Below, one piece after another: positions 9,118-20,800 of a DNA stretch of 64,000 bases. Source of the DNA: Harmothoe impar (Eukaryota; Annelida; Polychaeta; Phyllodocida; Polynoidae). A program made the position numbers and the translations under genes. The first letter of the stretch is position 1. The number at the start of each line of letters is the position of its first letter. The notes beneath the pieces are model-generated. The model was not told the DNA's origin, made no database searches, and saw only the letters and a program-made list of their open reading frames with translations. The stretch lies in the NCBI GenBank assembly GCA_947462335.1, contig OX381705.1, forward strand, positions 682,001 to 746,000, in the 5' to 3' direction.

Positions 9118-9789
9118 ATGATGGAAAGTTACGACCGTGACATGAAGTGGTATGATGAAGCAACGCGCGAATGTGAAGCTGCTGCTGTAGCCGCTGCTAC
9201 TGCTGCTGCTAGTGCTGCTCATCGTGCTACTGCTGCATTTACTGCGGCTGTTAGTGACGCTCGTTGTGATGGCGTTGTTGTTGTTGCCGCTGCGGCTGTG
9301 ACTGCTGCTGTTGCTGCTGCCGATGCAGCTACTAATGCCGCCGATGCCGACGCTGCTGCTGCTGATGCTGTTGCGGCTGCCGATGTCGCCGCTGATGTCG
9401 CTGCTGATGTTAGGACTGCTGCTGCTAGTGTACGCTCTGTTGCCCTTGCTACTGCCGCTGCTGCTGTTGTTGCTAATGCTCACGCTACTGCTGCTGCCGC
9501 TGCTACTGCTGCTGCTGCCGCTGCTGCCGATGCTGCTGCCGCTGCTGCCGATGCTGCTGATGCTGCTGCTGATGCTGCTAGTGCTGATGCTGCTGATGCT
9601 GCTGATGTTAGTAGTCGCGTCGACAAAGAATCGTCATTTGTCACACTTAAGCCTCCAGTTGAATGCGCGACGGGTAGTAGGGCTACCAACGTGACGGCCG
9701 GATGGTGCAAATGGTGTCGTCGCTTCTGCTCGTGCTCTTCCTTTTCTTCCTGCCCTACCTGCTGCTGCTACAGTATAATAGTGTTATAG
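9118..9789 (+). CDS. Alanine/aspartate-rich repetitive protein with Cys-rich tail (223 aa)
   Basis: The frame is open from 9,022, but the TATA box at 9,009 favours the ATG pair at 9,118/9,121 (context CACCATGATGG). A short acidic start (MMESYDRDMKWYDEATRE) leads into about 140 residues that are mostly Ala with regularly spaced Asp, Val and Thr, encoded by degenerate GCN codons dominated by GCT. An alternating pattern such as ADAADAAADAA suggests a long alanine-rich helix. The last 60 residues are ordinary, then Cys-rich (CKWCRRFCSCSSF ... CPTCCCY). It is on the strand opposite to the other Polinton genes. I recognise no family; origin from a GCT microsatellite is possible. The use of several Ala codons and a good promoter argue it may be a real gene. 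Confidence 0.45.
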   Translation: MMESYDRDMKWYDEATRECEAAAVAAATAAASAAHRATAAFTAAVSDARCDGVVVVAAAAVTAAVAAADAATNAADADAAAADAVAAADVAADVAADVRTAAASVRSVALATAAAAVVANAHATAAAAATAAAAAAADAAAAAADAADAAADAASADAADAADVSSRVDKESSFVTLKPPVECATGSRATNVTAGWCKWCRRFCSCSSFSSCPTCCCYSIIVL

Positions 9790-9959
9790 TGTTTGAATGA
9801 GAACGCGCGTACTTACCATCTGTTTTTTACACATAGACACTGTAACAGATGTGCTTTTTGAAAATATAATTTTAGCATAACATGAAAAAAAATGAAATTA
9901 TCTTGTTGTGTTTTATTTTCTATATATAAGTTATATAACTTTTTTTTGTTTACAAACAA

Positions 9960-10290
9960 AACACGTCACGTCACGTGTCACGTGGTGTTGTTTACAAACA
10001 AGAGAGCCACGTGGTGTTGTTCACAAACAAACCCTAAGTAGGTCACGTTACCATAGTTACCAGAATGCTGGCTTCTGATTGGCTGAGCCTAAGTAGGTCA
10101 CGTGATGTAAGTAGGTCACGTTACCATGGTTACCAGAATGCCGGCCTCTGATTGGCTGAGAGCTTCTAAGTAGGTCAGTAGGTCACCCAGAATGCTGGCT
10201 TCTGATTGGCTGAGAGTCCTAAGTAGGTCACGTCACCATGGCAACGGGTCACGTGACCAAATGGAGGCCTCTGATTGGCTGCATATCGAG
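9960..10290. promoter_or_regulatory. CCAAT/E-box repeat region at the Polinton right flank
   Basis: Four degenerate copies of a roughly 70-base unit carry CTAAGTAGGTCACGT, an (A/C)CAGAATGC(T/C)GG segment and TCTGATTGGCTG. ATTGG is an inverted CCAAT box, and CACGTG/GTCACGTGAC palindromes occur several times (for example near 9,978, 10,012, 10,098 and 10,251). Two TTTACAAACAA blocks precede them. This could be an enhancer or promoter, or the terminal region of the Polinton; the element's end cannot be fixed from this window. Confidence 0.45.
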
Positions 10291-10299
10291 TGAGTAATA

Positions 10300-13100
10300 A
10301 ACAGTACTTAAGCATAGTCCCGTTCCGATACAATATATACTACTTATATTAGTTCATTTTGGGGCTATTTTAGAGGCGACTTGATAATCCATGAATCTTG
10401 ATAATCCATGAATGGAGGCAGCCTTTGATGAATCTACGCCGAAGTTCAAGCGATTTTATTGCTCATGTAAATTAATTTTCTTAAGCAGCAGTTGGCTAGC
10501 CAACCTTCGTGCACTCGTCATTTTGTCAAGTACAGTCCCTTTTCCTTGAAGGTAATATGACATGCTTTTTACTTCGGAAAATACAGGTTAAATAGGATAT
10601 AACACATGTGCCTCTACATGGGTCCCCACCATTTTAACCGTGCCGCGCAGTGTCGTTTTTTTAGGAAAAAGGCAGTGTCACTGTGTCGATTTTTGCATAC
10701 CTAAGAATTAATAGAAAAATCTCTGTAGGTCGATTTTTACCTCAAATTTTCTGTGTCTGTCGATTTTAACACGGGCCTAAGGGCTAAAAGGGCCGTGTCG
10801 CCCAGCTTTAAGGCCTTGTGCCGGGCCTTGTACTACGTATTGTTAGTGTTAATGGCATGTATAGAAAAACGTTCACGTGCCTCACACTGACATGCTCTTT
10901 ACACTGATATTCCTAGGCTCCCTATACACCCAACCTCTCAGTCACTAGTGCCTAGCCTAGTTAGTCATTTTTTGGCTCCCTATACAACCAACCTAGATTA
11001 GTTATTATTGTCAGGTTGGTCACTACTGACCAACCCACCTTAGTCTTTTTAGTTACAAGGGGAGCCACTGAGTGGTCATCACAGGTGGCCCCAACTAGTG
11101 GTATACAAATACAACACACCAATGATGGACCTAGGCTAGCCACTACTGACTGACCCCTTGGTCATTTTTGAATATAACTTTGCCATTGTGACTAACACTC
11201 ATATGACCAACCTGGGTTAGTCAGTACTGACTAACCCTTTCAACCTATGGATTTTCAGTGTATATTACAGCCATAATAGTTATCTGAAAATGGAGTGGTA
11301 GCACCAGGGGCGGATTTAGGGGGGGGGGCGGACCCGGCGTGCGCCCCCCCTATTTTTCTGTATATTTCAATGTGACAATTTCCAATACCCCCAGTACATT
11401 GCCTATTTCACGCCCCCCCCCTTTTCCAAAATCCTGGATCCGCCCCTGAGCACTTTATACCCCTTATTGGATGACATGCTGACAGAGCTATGATGCATGA
11501 ATGCAGCCTTGGGGAGTGACCAGAGCAGCATGCATGCATGATGAATGCATCATGGCATTCAGATAAACCTCCCAAAGGATTAGCAAAATGCAATGATGCA
11601 TCTATGTATGGCATCAGTACATCATGAATTTGCTTAAAATAAGCATGCCTTCCTTAAAGTGCTATGTATCTTGTATCGATTGGTAACCATGGCAACCAAT
11701 TTCTTATTTATCCAATAGGTAGACTGCATGTTATGGTCATGGAGTCATCCCTGCCATTAGGAGTTTAGAATGTCCTTATATATGAGGGATTACAATAATG
11801 ATGATAATTTATGGATACCCCCCCCCCTCAAATCACAGAGGAAGGGGGCTGAATATATTTGGGTCCATCCCCAAAAATGTGTAAAGATCCTACACTATAA
11901 TAGATATAATTCCCTAACCTTACCTTTCCAACATAAGCTAACATAGGACAAAGTGGGTCAGAGGGGTTTGGACATTTTCAACATAAGGGTGTGTATGTGC
12001 CATCACCATAAAAGCTGACGCGTAATTTTTGGTTTGAGTGGGCGTCCATGGGCCCCCAATGAAGTTTTACTTCCTGCACCTCTGTACATTGGAACAAACT
12101 CCATGACCCACCCCCTACATGCCACCTATGCCTATTGGAGTGCGAAGACGACACATCTTTGCTAAGTTGGGTAAGTTGGGGCGGAGAGAGGGGAAGGTCT
12201 ACAGAGACAGACGGTGACAGACACATGGTTAGACCCGACATCTGGTGGCACATCGCACAACTAACGCCAGGTGCAGCTTTGAGGGACACCTAGTGGCGAC
12301 TATCAAATACTCCTTCTGTTCATGCATTATTTATCCAGGACCGTTTTTTTTTTCAATTTAATTTTTTTTAATTTACAACTTGGATTACGGATAGATCTAC
12401 AATGAAAAATTAAAATAATGATGACAAATGCAACACGTTTTAACATGGAGTTAACTTTATGTATCAACTTTATTTACATTTTTTCTGGTATTAGAATCAT
12501 AAATAATTCATCTATGCTTAGGAACTCAAAGTACAATTATCCCAGAATCAGAAGTTAGAAACTCTGAGTCTCACCCAGAGAACTAAACACGACTGTTGTA
12601 AGCTCAGTTAGGGGTTCTATAAGTCGTTCGTGAGGTGAGGAAGTATCTTATTAATATCTCTGGTTTTGTCCTCTCTGTTTTGGGGCCTCAAAGAACATGA
12701 AATCCTGGAAATGAAACATAGTGAAACATTTATATATTAAAGTGGCATCTTGTGAGTATCAACATGTAATCAACTTATTACTTGTTTTGTGGGGAGATAG
12801 GGACAAAAACTGTCATGATGATTGAAACTATTGAAAAGGATCACTATCAAATTTGACAATAACTCATGATAAATTGCATCACCCAGAAAAAAGAGGCCAG
12901 CACATTGTTGATGTATGTTGTCTAAAGGTAAATCTCAAGTTTTTCTAGGAAGGTCGAATCTTTCCTATTTTTGGTCAGAATAGGGGCTTACACGATGGAA
13001 TCTTCCACGAATATCTGAATGAAATTATTCTATTATGCACAGACATTATAATCAAAAGAAAAGGCAATGTTCAAAGAAAATTGCATTGCATTTATAATTA
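10300..13100. other. Gene-free stretch, right of the Polinton
   Basis: I see no coding exon. The stretch has a tandem pair of CTTGATAATCCATGAAT (10,382-10,414), a degenerate MITE with GTGTCGATTTTT motifs (about 10,615-10,810), degenerate repeats of 'CACTACTGAC' type (10,900-11,230) and a hAT-like MITE (11,305-11,448). A small palindromic ATGATGCATGAATGCA region lies at 11,490-11,620. The rest is A/T-rich and unremarkable. Confidence 0.5.
11305..11448. mobile_element. hAT-like MITE (CAGGGGCGGAT termini)
   Basis: The 144-base element starts CAGGGGCGGATTTAGG and ends with the near reverse complement CCTGGATCCGCCCCTG. CAGGGGCGGATC-type ends are common in non-autonomous hAT elements. AGCAC flanks both sides (11,300-11,304 and 11,449-11,453), shorter than the usual 8-base hAT duplication. 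Confidence 0.7.
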
Positions 13101-13104
13101 CTTT

Positions 13105-14875
13105 ATGACCAGTCCCCTATTAGAGCACCCCCCTGTAGTTACTGAATGACCAGTCCCCTATTAGAGCACCCCCCTGTAGTTACTAAATGACCAGTCCCCT
13201 ATTAGAGCACCCCCCTGTAGTCACTAAATGGGCCGTCCCCTATTAGAGCACCCCCCTGTAGTTACTAAATGGGCAGTCCCCTATTAGAGCACCCCCCTGT
13301 AGTTACTAAATGGGCAGTCCCCTATTAGAGCACCCCCCTGTAGTTACTAAATGACCAGTCCCCTATTAGAGCACCCCCCCCCCTGTAGTCACTAAATGGG
13401 CAGTCCCCTATTAGAGCACCCCCCTGTAGTTACTAAATGACCAGTCCCCTATTAGAGCACCCCCCCCCTGTAGTTACTAAATGGGCAGTCCCCTATTAGA
13501 GCACCCCCCTGTAGTCACTAAATGGGCAGTCCCCTATTAGAGCACCCCCCTGTAGTTACTAAATGGGCAGTCCCCTATTAGAGCACCCCCCCTGTAGTTA
13601 CTAAATGGGCAGTCCCCTATTAGAGCACCCCCCTGTAGTTACTAAATGGGCAGTCCCCTATTAGAGCACCCCCCCTGTAGTCACTAAATGGGCAGTCCCC
13701 TATTAGAGCACCCCCCTGTAGTTACTAAATGGGCAGTCCCCTATTAGAGCACCCCCCCTGTAGTTACTAAATGGGCAGTCCCCTATTAGAGCACCCCTCT
13801 GTAGTTACTAAATGGGCAGTCCCCTATTAGAGCACCCCCCCTGTAGTAACTAAATGGGTAGTCCCCTATTAGAGCACCCCCCTGTAGTTACTAAATGACC
13901 AGTCCCCTATTAGAGCACCCCCCTGTAGTTACTAAATGGGCAGTCCCCTATTAGAGCACCCCCCCCTGTAATTACTAAATGGGCAGTCCCCTATTAGAGC
14001 ACCCCCCTGTAGTTACTAAATGGGCAGTCCCCTATTAGAGCACCCCCCTGTAGTTACTAAATGGGCAGTCCCCTATTAGAGCAGCATGTACCCCCCCCTG
14101 TAGTTACTAAATAGGCAGTCCCCTATTAGAGCACCCCCTGTAGTGACTAAATGACCAGTCCCCTATTAGAGCACCCCCCTGTAGTTACTAAATGGGCAGT
14201 CCCCTATTAGAGCACCCCCCTGTAGTTACTAAATGGGCAGTCCCCTATTAGAGCACCCCCCTGTAGTTACTAAATGGGCAGTCCCCTATTAGAGCACCCC
14301 CCTGTAGTTACTAAATGGGCAGTCCCCTATTAGAGCACCCCCCTGTAGTTACTAAATGGGCAGTCCCCTATTAGAGCACCCCCCCCTGTAGTAACTAAAT
14401 GGGCAGTCCCCTATTAGAGCACCCCCCTGTAGTTACTAAATGGGCCGTCCCCTATTAGAGCACCCCCCTGTAGTTACTAAATGGGCAGTCCCCTATTAGA
14501 GCACCCCCCCCTGTAGTAACTAAATGGGCAGTCCCCTATTAGAGCACCCCCCTGTAGTTACTAAATGGGCCGTCCCCTATTAGAGCACCCCCCCCTGTAG
14601 TTACTAAATGGGCAGTCCCCTATTAGAGCACCCCCCTGTAGTTACTAAATGGGCAGTCCCCTATTAGAGCACCCCCCTGTAGTTACTAAATGGGCAGTCC
14701 CCTATTAGAGCACCCCCCTGTAGTTACTAAATGGGCAGTCCCCTATTAGAGCACCCCCCTGTAGTTACTAAATGGGCAGTCCCCTATTAGAGCACCCCCC
14801 TGTAGTTACTAAATGGGCAGTCCCCTATTAGAGCACCCCCCTGTAGTTACTAAATGGGCAGTCCCCTATTGGAGC
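13105..14875. repeat. 41-base minisatellite, about 42 copies, overlapping the scramblase stop codon
   Basis: Tandem array of a 41-44 base unit built of TTACTAAATGGGCAGTCCCC and TATTAGAGCACCCCCCTGTAG. Length varies mostly through the C run (5 to 9). The units are very similar, with GGGCAG/GACCAG/GGGCCG variants. The last units (from about 14,828) are read in frame as the C-terminus and stop codon of the scramblase gene on the minus strand. Confidence 0.95.
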
Positions 14876-17800
14876 AGTACTAACCACCAAGAAGACGGCA
14901 GCCAGGCAGGTGGCCTTCACACGGACGTCAAGGTCAGCAGGGACTGCAAGTACAACACAATGTATAAACAAGGAGCATACTATGGTGGCCCAGGAGGCTC
15001 ACGTAAAAAAAGAAATTCAAAGTGAAATTTCTTTTTTTCAAAGTAAAGTTGTTATTTTTTCAAAGTGAAGTGGGTTTTTTTCAAAGTGAAGCGTTTATTT
15101 TAAAGTAAAAAAATTTCTTTTCAAGTGAAGTGTTTATTTTTCAAAGTGGAGCTTGTTTCAAAGTAAAGTTTTTTCTTTCAAAGTGAAGTGTTGTTTTTGT
15201 CAAAGTGGAGTTTCTTTCAAAGAATTTTTTATTTTTCACTTAAAAAAAAAAAGCATTTCTAAATTTATCTTTGAGGTGAGCCTCCTTGGCCACCATAGCC
15301 CTCAGTACTCAGAACCATCAGGCCATGAATGCCATAAAACCTAGTGTAGAAACCGCGACTTATAGGATAAGCCCAATGTTGGCGTGCTGCTTATACAGGA
15401 GTTTTTACGGTACTAAATTAACAATTTTGGGACCCCTTGTTAGGCTTCTGGCATCCGTCAAAATTTGTGGGGTGGTTAATAGGCAAGTTAGGCTTATACG
15501 CAAGGTTTTACTGTGGATGTGTTTTGGGCGTTTTAGGCTTCAAAAATTAGGGTAGGAAGGTCAGATTCTTTTTTTTTTAATATTGTTCAACGTATCTGGA
15601 ATGAGTCCGGAATCGCTGCAACAACTTGCAATATTACAAAATTGTTAAATATTCTTGTTAAAAAAACAATTTTCTGAACTCAGACAATTATTTAGGCTAC
15701 TAAAGTCAGCTTGCTTTAACTAACCAAAAAATTACTAAAATCTAGAAAAATATGAATATTTAATGTTACATTTGTAATGGTTGTGGAAAAATTATCTGGA
15801 GAAAGCGGGACTCGAACCCCTGACCTTCAGATCCATGGACTAGCTGCTCCACCACTGACCGCGCTGTACGTTACTGGATCGGTATGGTTCAGAGGGGAGC
15901 AGGATTACATGAATGATATCTCCTTGCGGGTTTACCACTGAGGCACGGGGAATCCGACCCCTACCCAATCATAATTATCTATCGCCCATGCTTTACGATG
16001 CAATTATTGGCCGTATTACATGTAAGTATAACCAATATGAGTCTACATAGAATAATGAATTCCCCCTCCCCCCTTGCTCGTCCATCAGCAGACTTTGCTA
16101 CATGGTGTGTGAGTATAAAGTCCATGCTTACACTTGATGCCAAACATGTCAGCCTTAGTGAGGGCCTCTCGGATCATGCCGCCCCACTGCTTGGTGATCA
16201 TACCCACCTCAGACGTAGAGTCAGGTGTGAGGATCTGAAACAAGGGTTGGAAGTCAGCCATGTTTCATTACTTCTAGTTTTATGGAATTGTGTGTTTTGT
16301 TCAGACCAGATTGAGGAGCAAGTGTTGACAACTAAGGGGGTTACATGGCAGGTGTCATGGCCACCACCAGCTTAAAAGGAACAGCGATTGTGTGTGCCGC
16401 AGATCCCCGTTTATAAGCCCTGGCTTATACTGAATTTAAGTGGTATATTGACCAGGCTTATAATCGGGGCTGGTTTATACACGGGGTAGTCCAGTATTCA
16501 AAAATATGAATTTTGAATTCCTCCGGTCAGAATATAAGCTGCTCACTTTGTAAATGATTCTATTTTGTATGAATAGAATTCTGGGTTGTACTCATGCAAG
16601 AAATATGCATATCATACCTTGACAAGCTCCACATATATCTTAGTTACTAGGTTCAAGATTAAGTTACTAACTAGTGGTACAATTCTAATTTTGACAATTT
16701 TTTAATTTTTTAAAGTTTTATTATTTTCCACTGATTTTTACCTTATTTTCAAGCCTCTGTGCATCAAGACATAACACAAGGGGCATGATTTGATCATTTT
16801 CTCCAGATCTCTACTACAAGAAGTATGACACATAGACCTGTAACCCTGAGAGTTTTTCCATGGTGAAAATGGATGGAATAGAGGTTTTTCTTACTAGGGC
16901 AGACACCCCACCCCGACTGACCAAGCCGAAACCGGAAACTGTGGAAATGTCATTAAATGTTTTTAGAGGGACACTATGGAAACAATCAGAAAAAAAATAA
17001 CATGGAAATTGGAGATTGGTTGAATTGGCACAGAATCAGCCCACCCATATTTCTTACCATTTTAGCATCCTTAATGATAACGTACCGTCGCTTTTAAGCA
17101 CCGGGTATTGAATAAGCGCCGGTCTTGTATAAGCACCGGGGGTATGGGAGTCATGAAATAATTCTTAAGCACTAAAGATGGATCTTGAATAAGCGCCGGG
17201 GGTAACCAGCCCTCCAAAGTTATAAGTGCCGGGGCACTCATACACGACGGTATGGTAGTTGTGGCATTCAGTGCACGATGAGATGAATGTGACTTACGGG
17301 GAACGGAAGGTCGCCCAGGCAGCAGATACAGTGGCAGGGGAAGAGGGGGCCGGACACCTTCAGTACCGGTTGGTGGTCCGCGTCTAGTATAGCCAGGTTA
17401 GGCTTTAAGAAGCTGCACCTACATAATGTACCACACCAGAGTTAGTACCACATAGATGTAGCCCCAGGGCCATTGTTGATGTCATCTATAGACCATCGTA
17501 GCAAGAAAGGGTAGCAAGAAAGACTTTTTCATAATAAAGTTGTGTTCACCCTAGTTTAAGTAGACTTCTCATAAGACCGTCTGCAAAGGCTATGTTTGCG
17601 AACATCTCTAACAACAGCAGAGTTAGAACCACATACTGTAAACGTATTAATTTTCGCTCAGTACATATTTTCGCGTTTTTAGCGCACATGTTTAAATGCG
17701 CGAAATTATGATGTGCGCGAAAATTATGCCCAGGAAATTAGCTTTCCAATGATGTGTAGCACTACATTTTGTATATATTGTTATTTGTATTAATAATGCT

Positions 17801-20800
17801 AATAGACGACTCAATAAATACTGTAAAACCCCTCCTATAAGACAAATTTTATTTGGCGTTTTTATTTATTATAAGCCTAATTCTTTTTTGTAATTTGGAT
17901 TTGGGCTAATAGGTGGGGTTTTAATACATTAAAATGAAGAGAAAACGATTTTTAAATCTATTTTGTATAGGAAATCTTTTTTTTTCTCAAGTTGGGGATG
18001 GGTGTGAGCTAGGGTTATTGGAGTAGTAAGCACAGTAGTAATACTGATCACAGTAAATGTATTTTAGAATTAGAAAGCTCCCCTGCATAGGCTAACTTGT
18101 CTTCAGAAGATCTGAGTCCCAAGACCAGGCATAACAATGAAAAACTGATCAATTAGCACTTTCTACTAATCATAAAAGCCCATCAACCAATTGGCTCAAA
18201 TGATGCTTTATAAGCTCAAAAAAGCTCTTTAGTCTAGAGTTCCCTATATCCGATCCCTAGAAACCCACCCCTCCTTTGTGCATAACAGTCTATATAATTA
18301 TATAGGATCAAATTCTTTGGGCTCTAATATCCTTCATAATTGTCCAATTTACAAACTGTAAAAAATGACATGTGGCTAAACATGTGATGCTTACAGCTGG
18401 GCGAAAATATGATTGCGCGAACATGTCTTTTTATGGTAGGTGCGCGAAAGTTTAGCTGCGCGAAAATATATACGTTTACAGTAGATATAGATGGCCATCT
18501 AGCATACACCTACACCTACACAGTACAACACCAGAGTTAGTACCACATAGATATAGATGGTCATCTAGCATACACCTACACCTACACCTACATAATACAA
18601 CACCATAGTTAGTACCACATAGATATAGATGGTCATCTAGCATACACCTACACCTACACCTACATAATACAACACCAGAGTTAGTACCACATAGATATAG
18701 ATGGTCATCTAGCATACACCTACACCTACATAATGTACAACACCAGAGTTAGTGCCACATAGATATAGATGGTCATCTAGCATACACCTACACCTACACC
18801 TACATAATACAACACCAGAGTTAGTACCACATAGATATAGATGGTCATCTAGCATACACCTACACCTACATCATACAACACCATAGTTAGTACCACATAG
18901 ATATAGATGGCCATCTAGCATACACCTACACCTACATCATACAACACCAGAGTTAGTACCACATAGATATAGATGGTCATCTAGCATACACCTACACCTA
19001 CACCTACATAATACAACACCAGAGTTAGTACCACATAGATATAGATGGTCATCTAGCATACACCTACACCTACACCTACATAATACAACACCAGAGTTAG
19101 TACCACATAGATATAGATGGTCATCTAGCATACACCTACACCATGTACAACACCAGAGTTAGTACCACATAGATATAGATGGTCATCTAGCATACACCTA
19201 CACCTATATAATACAACAGTTAGTGCCACATAGATATAGATGGTCATCTAGCATACACCCACACCCATATAATGCAACACCAGAGTTTGTACCACATAGA
19301 TGTAGCCCCAGGGTCATCTAGCATACACCTACACTTATATAGTATAACAGCAGAGTTAGTACCACATAGATAGATAAATTATAATGATAACCCACTCTGA
19401 TATTTTGATATGTTACAGTATGGATAGGTCCCAACCTTTGACTAAGTCGGGTGAGGAGTCCATACACCATTCTTAATAAATGTCATTAGGACAGAACTTT
19501 CATTTTCAATGTAGATATATCCATTCTGTGGAAGGGTGCAGTATCAATATGGCGTGGTCAATCACTTCTATATTTGGGTTGAGCATTGATTATATGTTGT
19601 TAATGACCCATGAGAAGTCTCAAGGGGTTTATATGCTATTTTGAGATAGTCCTAATGATCCTTAACACCACATAGATATAGCCCCAGGGCCATTGTTGAT
19701 ATCATCTATGGACCATCGTAGCAAGGAAGGGTGGTTTTAGTAGACTTCTCATAAGACCGTCTGCAAAGGCTATGTTTGCAAACATCTCATATCAGGAGAT
19801 TCGACCCCATACCCCATATCCCCTAATACTAACTTTGGCCTGAGCTATAAGAGAAGTGAACAGTTACCCTTGTTTGACGTAGCCGATCACGGTTCCCACC
19901 GGAGCCTCCACGATGACCTGGAAGGCGCAGCAGTCGGAGCAGGCGCAGCAGGAGGTAGCACCCGCACAGCACTTGAAGTCACGTATGATGCGCAGCACTT
20001 CCTGTACGAGGCAATGAACCGTCGGATTAGGAAAATGTAATAAATCCATCATCTCAAGAATCATTGTTGCATTTAAGGCATTTACAAAACTCAGAACCCT
20101 CAACTCAAAACTTTCTTACATCAAATTCAGAAATATGATATGTGTCATGTTCATGTATACTCCTCTTTTTTCTTTTACTACATCACATAAAATCTGAAAT
20201 AATTTCTAAAACTTTTATTATAACTACAATGATCAATTTGATAATTCTTTTTATCATGGAACAAGTCTTGAAAGGATATACAGTGGCTTAGAACCTACCC
20301 AGCTAGCAAAACTCATGTAAATTACATCATTTTAACATCATTTTCTGATTGGTGGTGACATCATTGGATGATGTCAATTGTCGTTCCCAAGATGTCACAT
20401 ATGCAAGAAGTTTTTACGTGTCACTTTGCATGGGTATTTTACATAAGTATATTTACATTAAAAAAAATACATATCAACGATATGTTTGAACTTAATAATA
20501 ATGACGTATATAATTGACTGGCTGTAAAACATGTCTGAAACGTATAAATTTAGATATGTCAAAAAGATGTGATATGGAGATATGTCCATGACATGTTGCA
20601 GGGATGACATTTATACCAGTTTTGAGTATACCACTTCCAAGTATTGATTATAAATCAGATAGGATATTTAAAATAACTCTGAGAGATTGTAGACATCATA
20701 TATAGCTATGTCCATTTTATGTCAATGTATGACATGTCCACAAGCACTCTGCATAGGAAGCACACACCTACTCTGTGAAAGACACTTTGCAGGTCTTTTC

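Noticed and set aside
9085..9710. Ser-rich and Leu-rich ORFs overlapping the alanine-rich gene
   Set aside because: They are shadow frames of GCT-rich sequence. The Ala frame has the promoter and start context.
13105..14875. CRISPR-like array
   Set aside because: The units are joined directly, with no unique spacers, and the genome is eukaryotic. It is a minisatellite.
15795..15870. Functional tRNA gene
   Set aside because: A and B boxes are present, but the flank is shared with another copy at 59,190 and the acceptor stem does not pair well.
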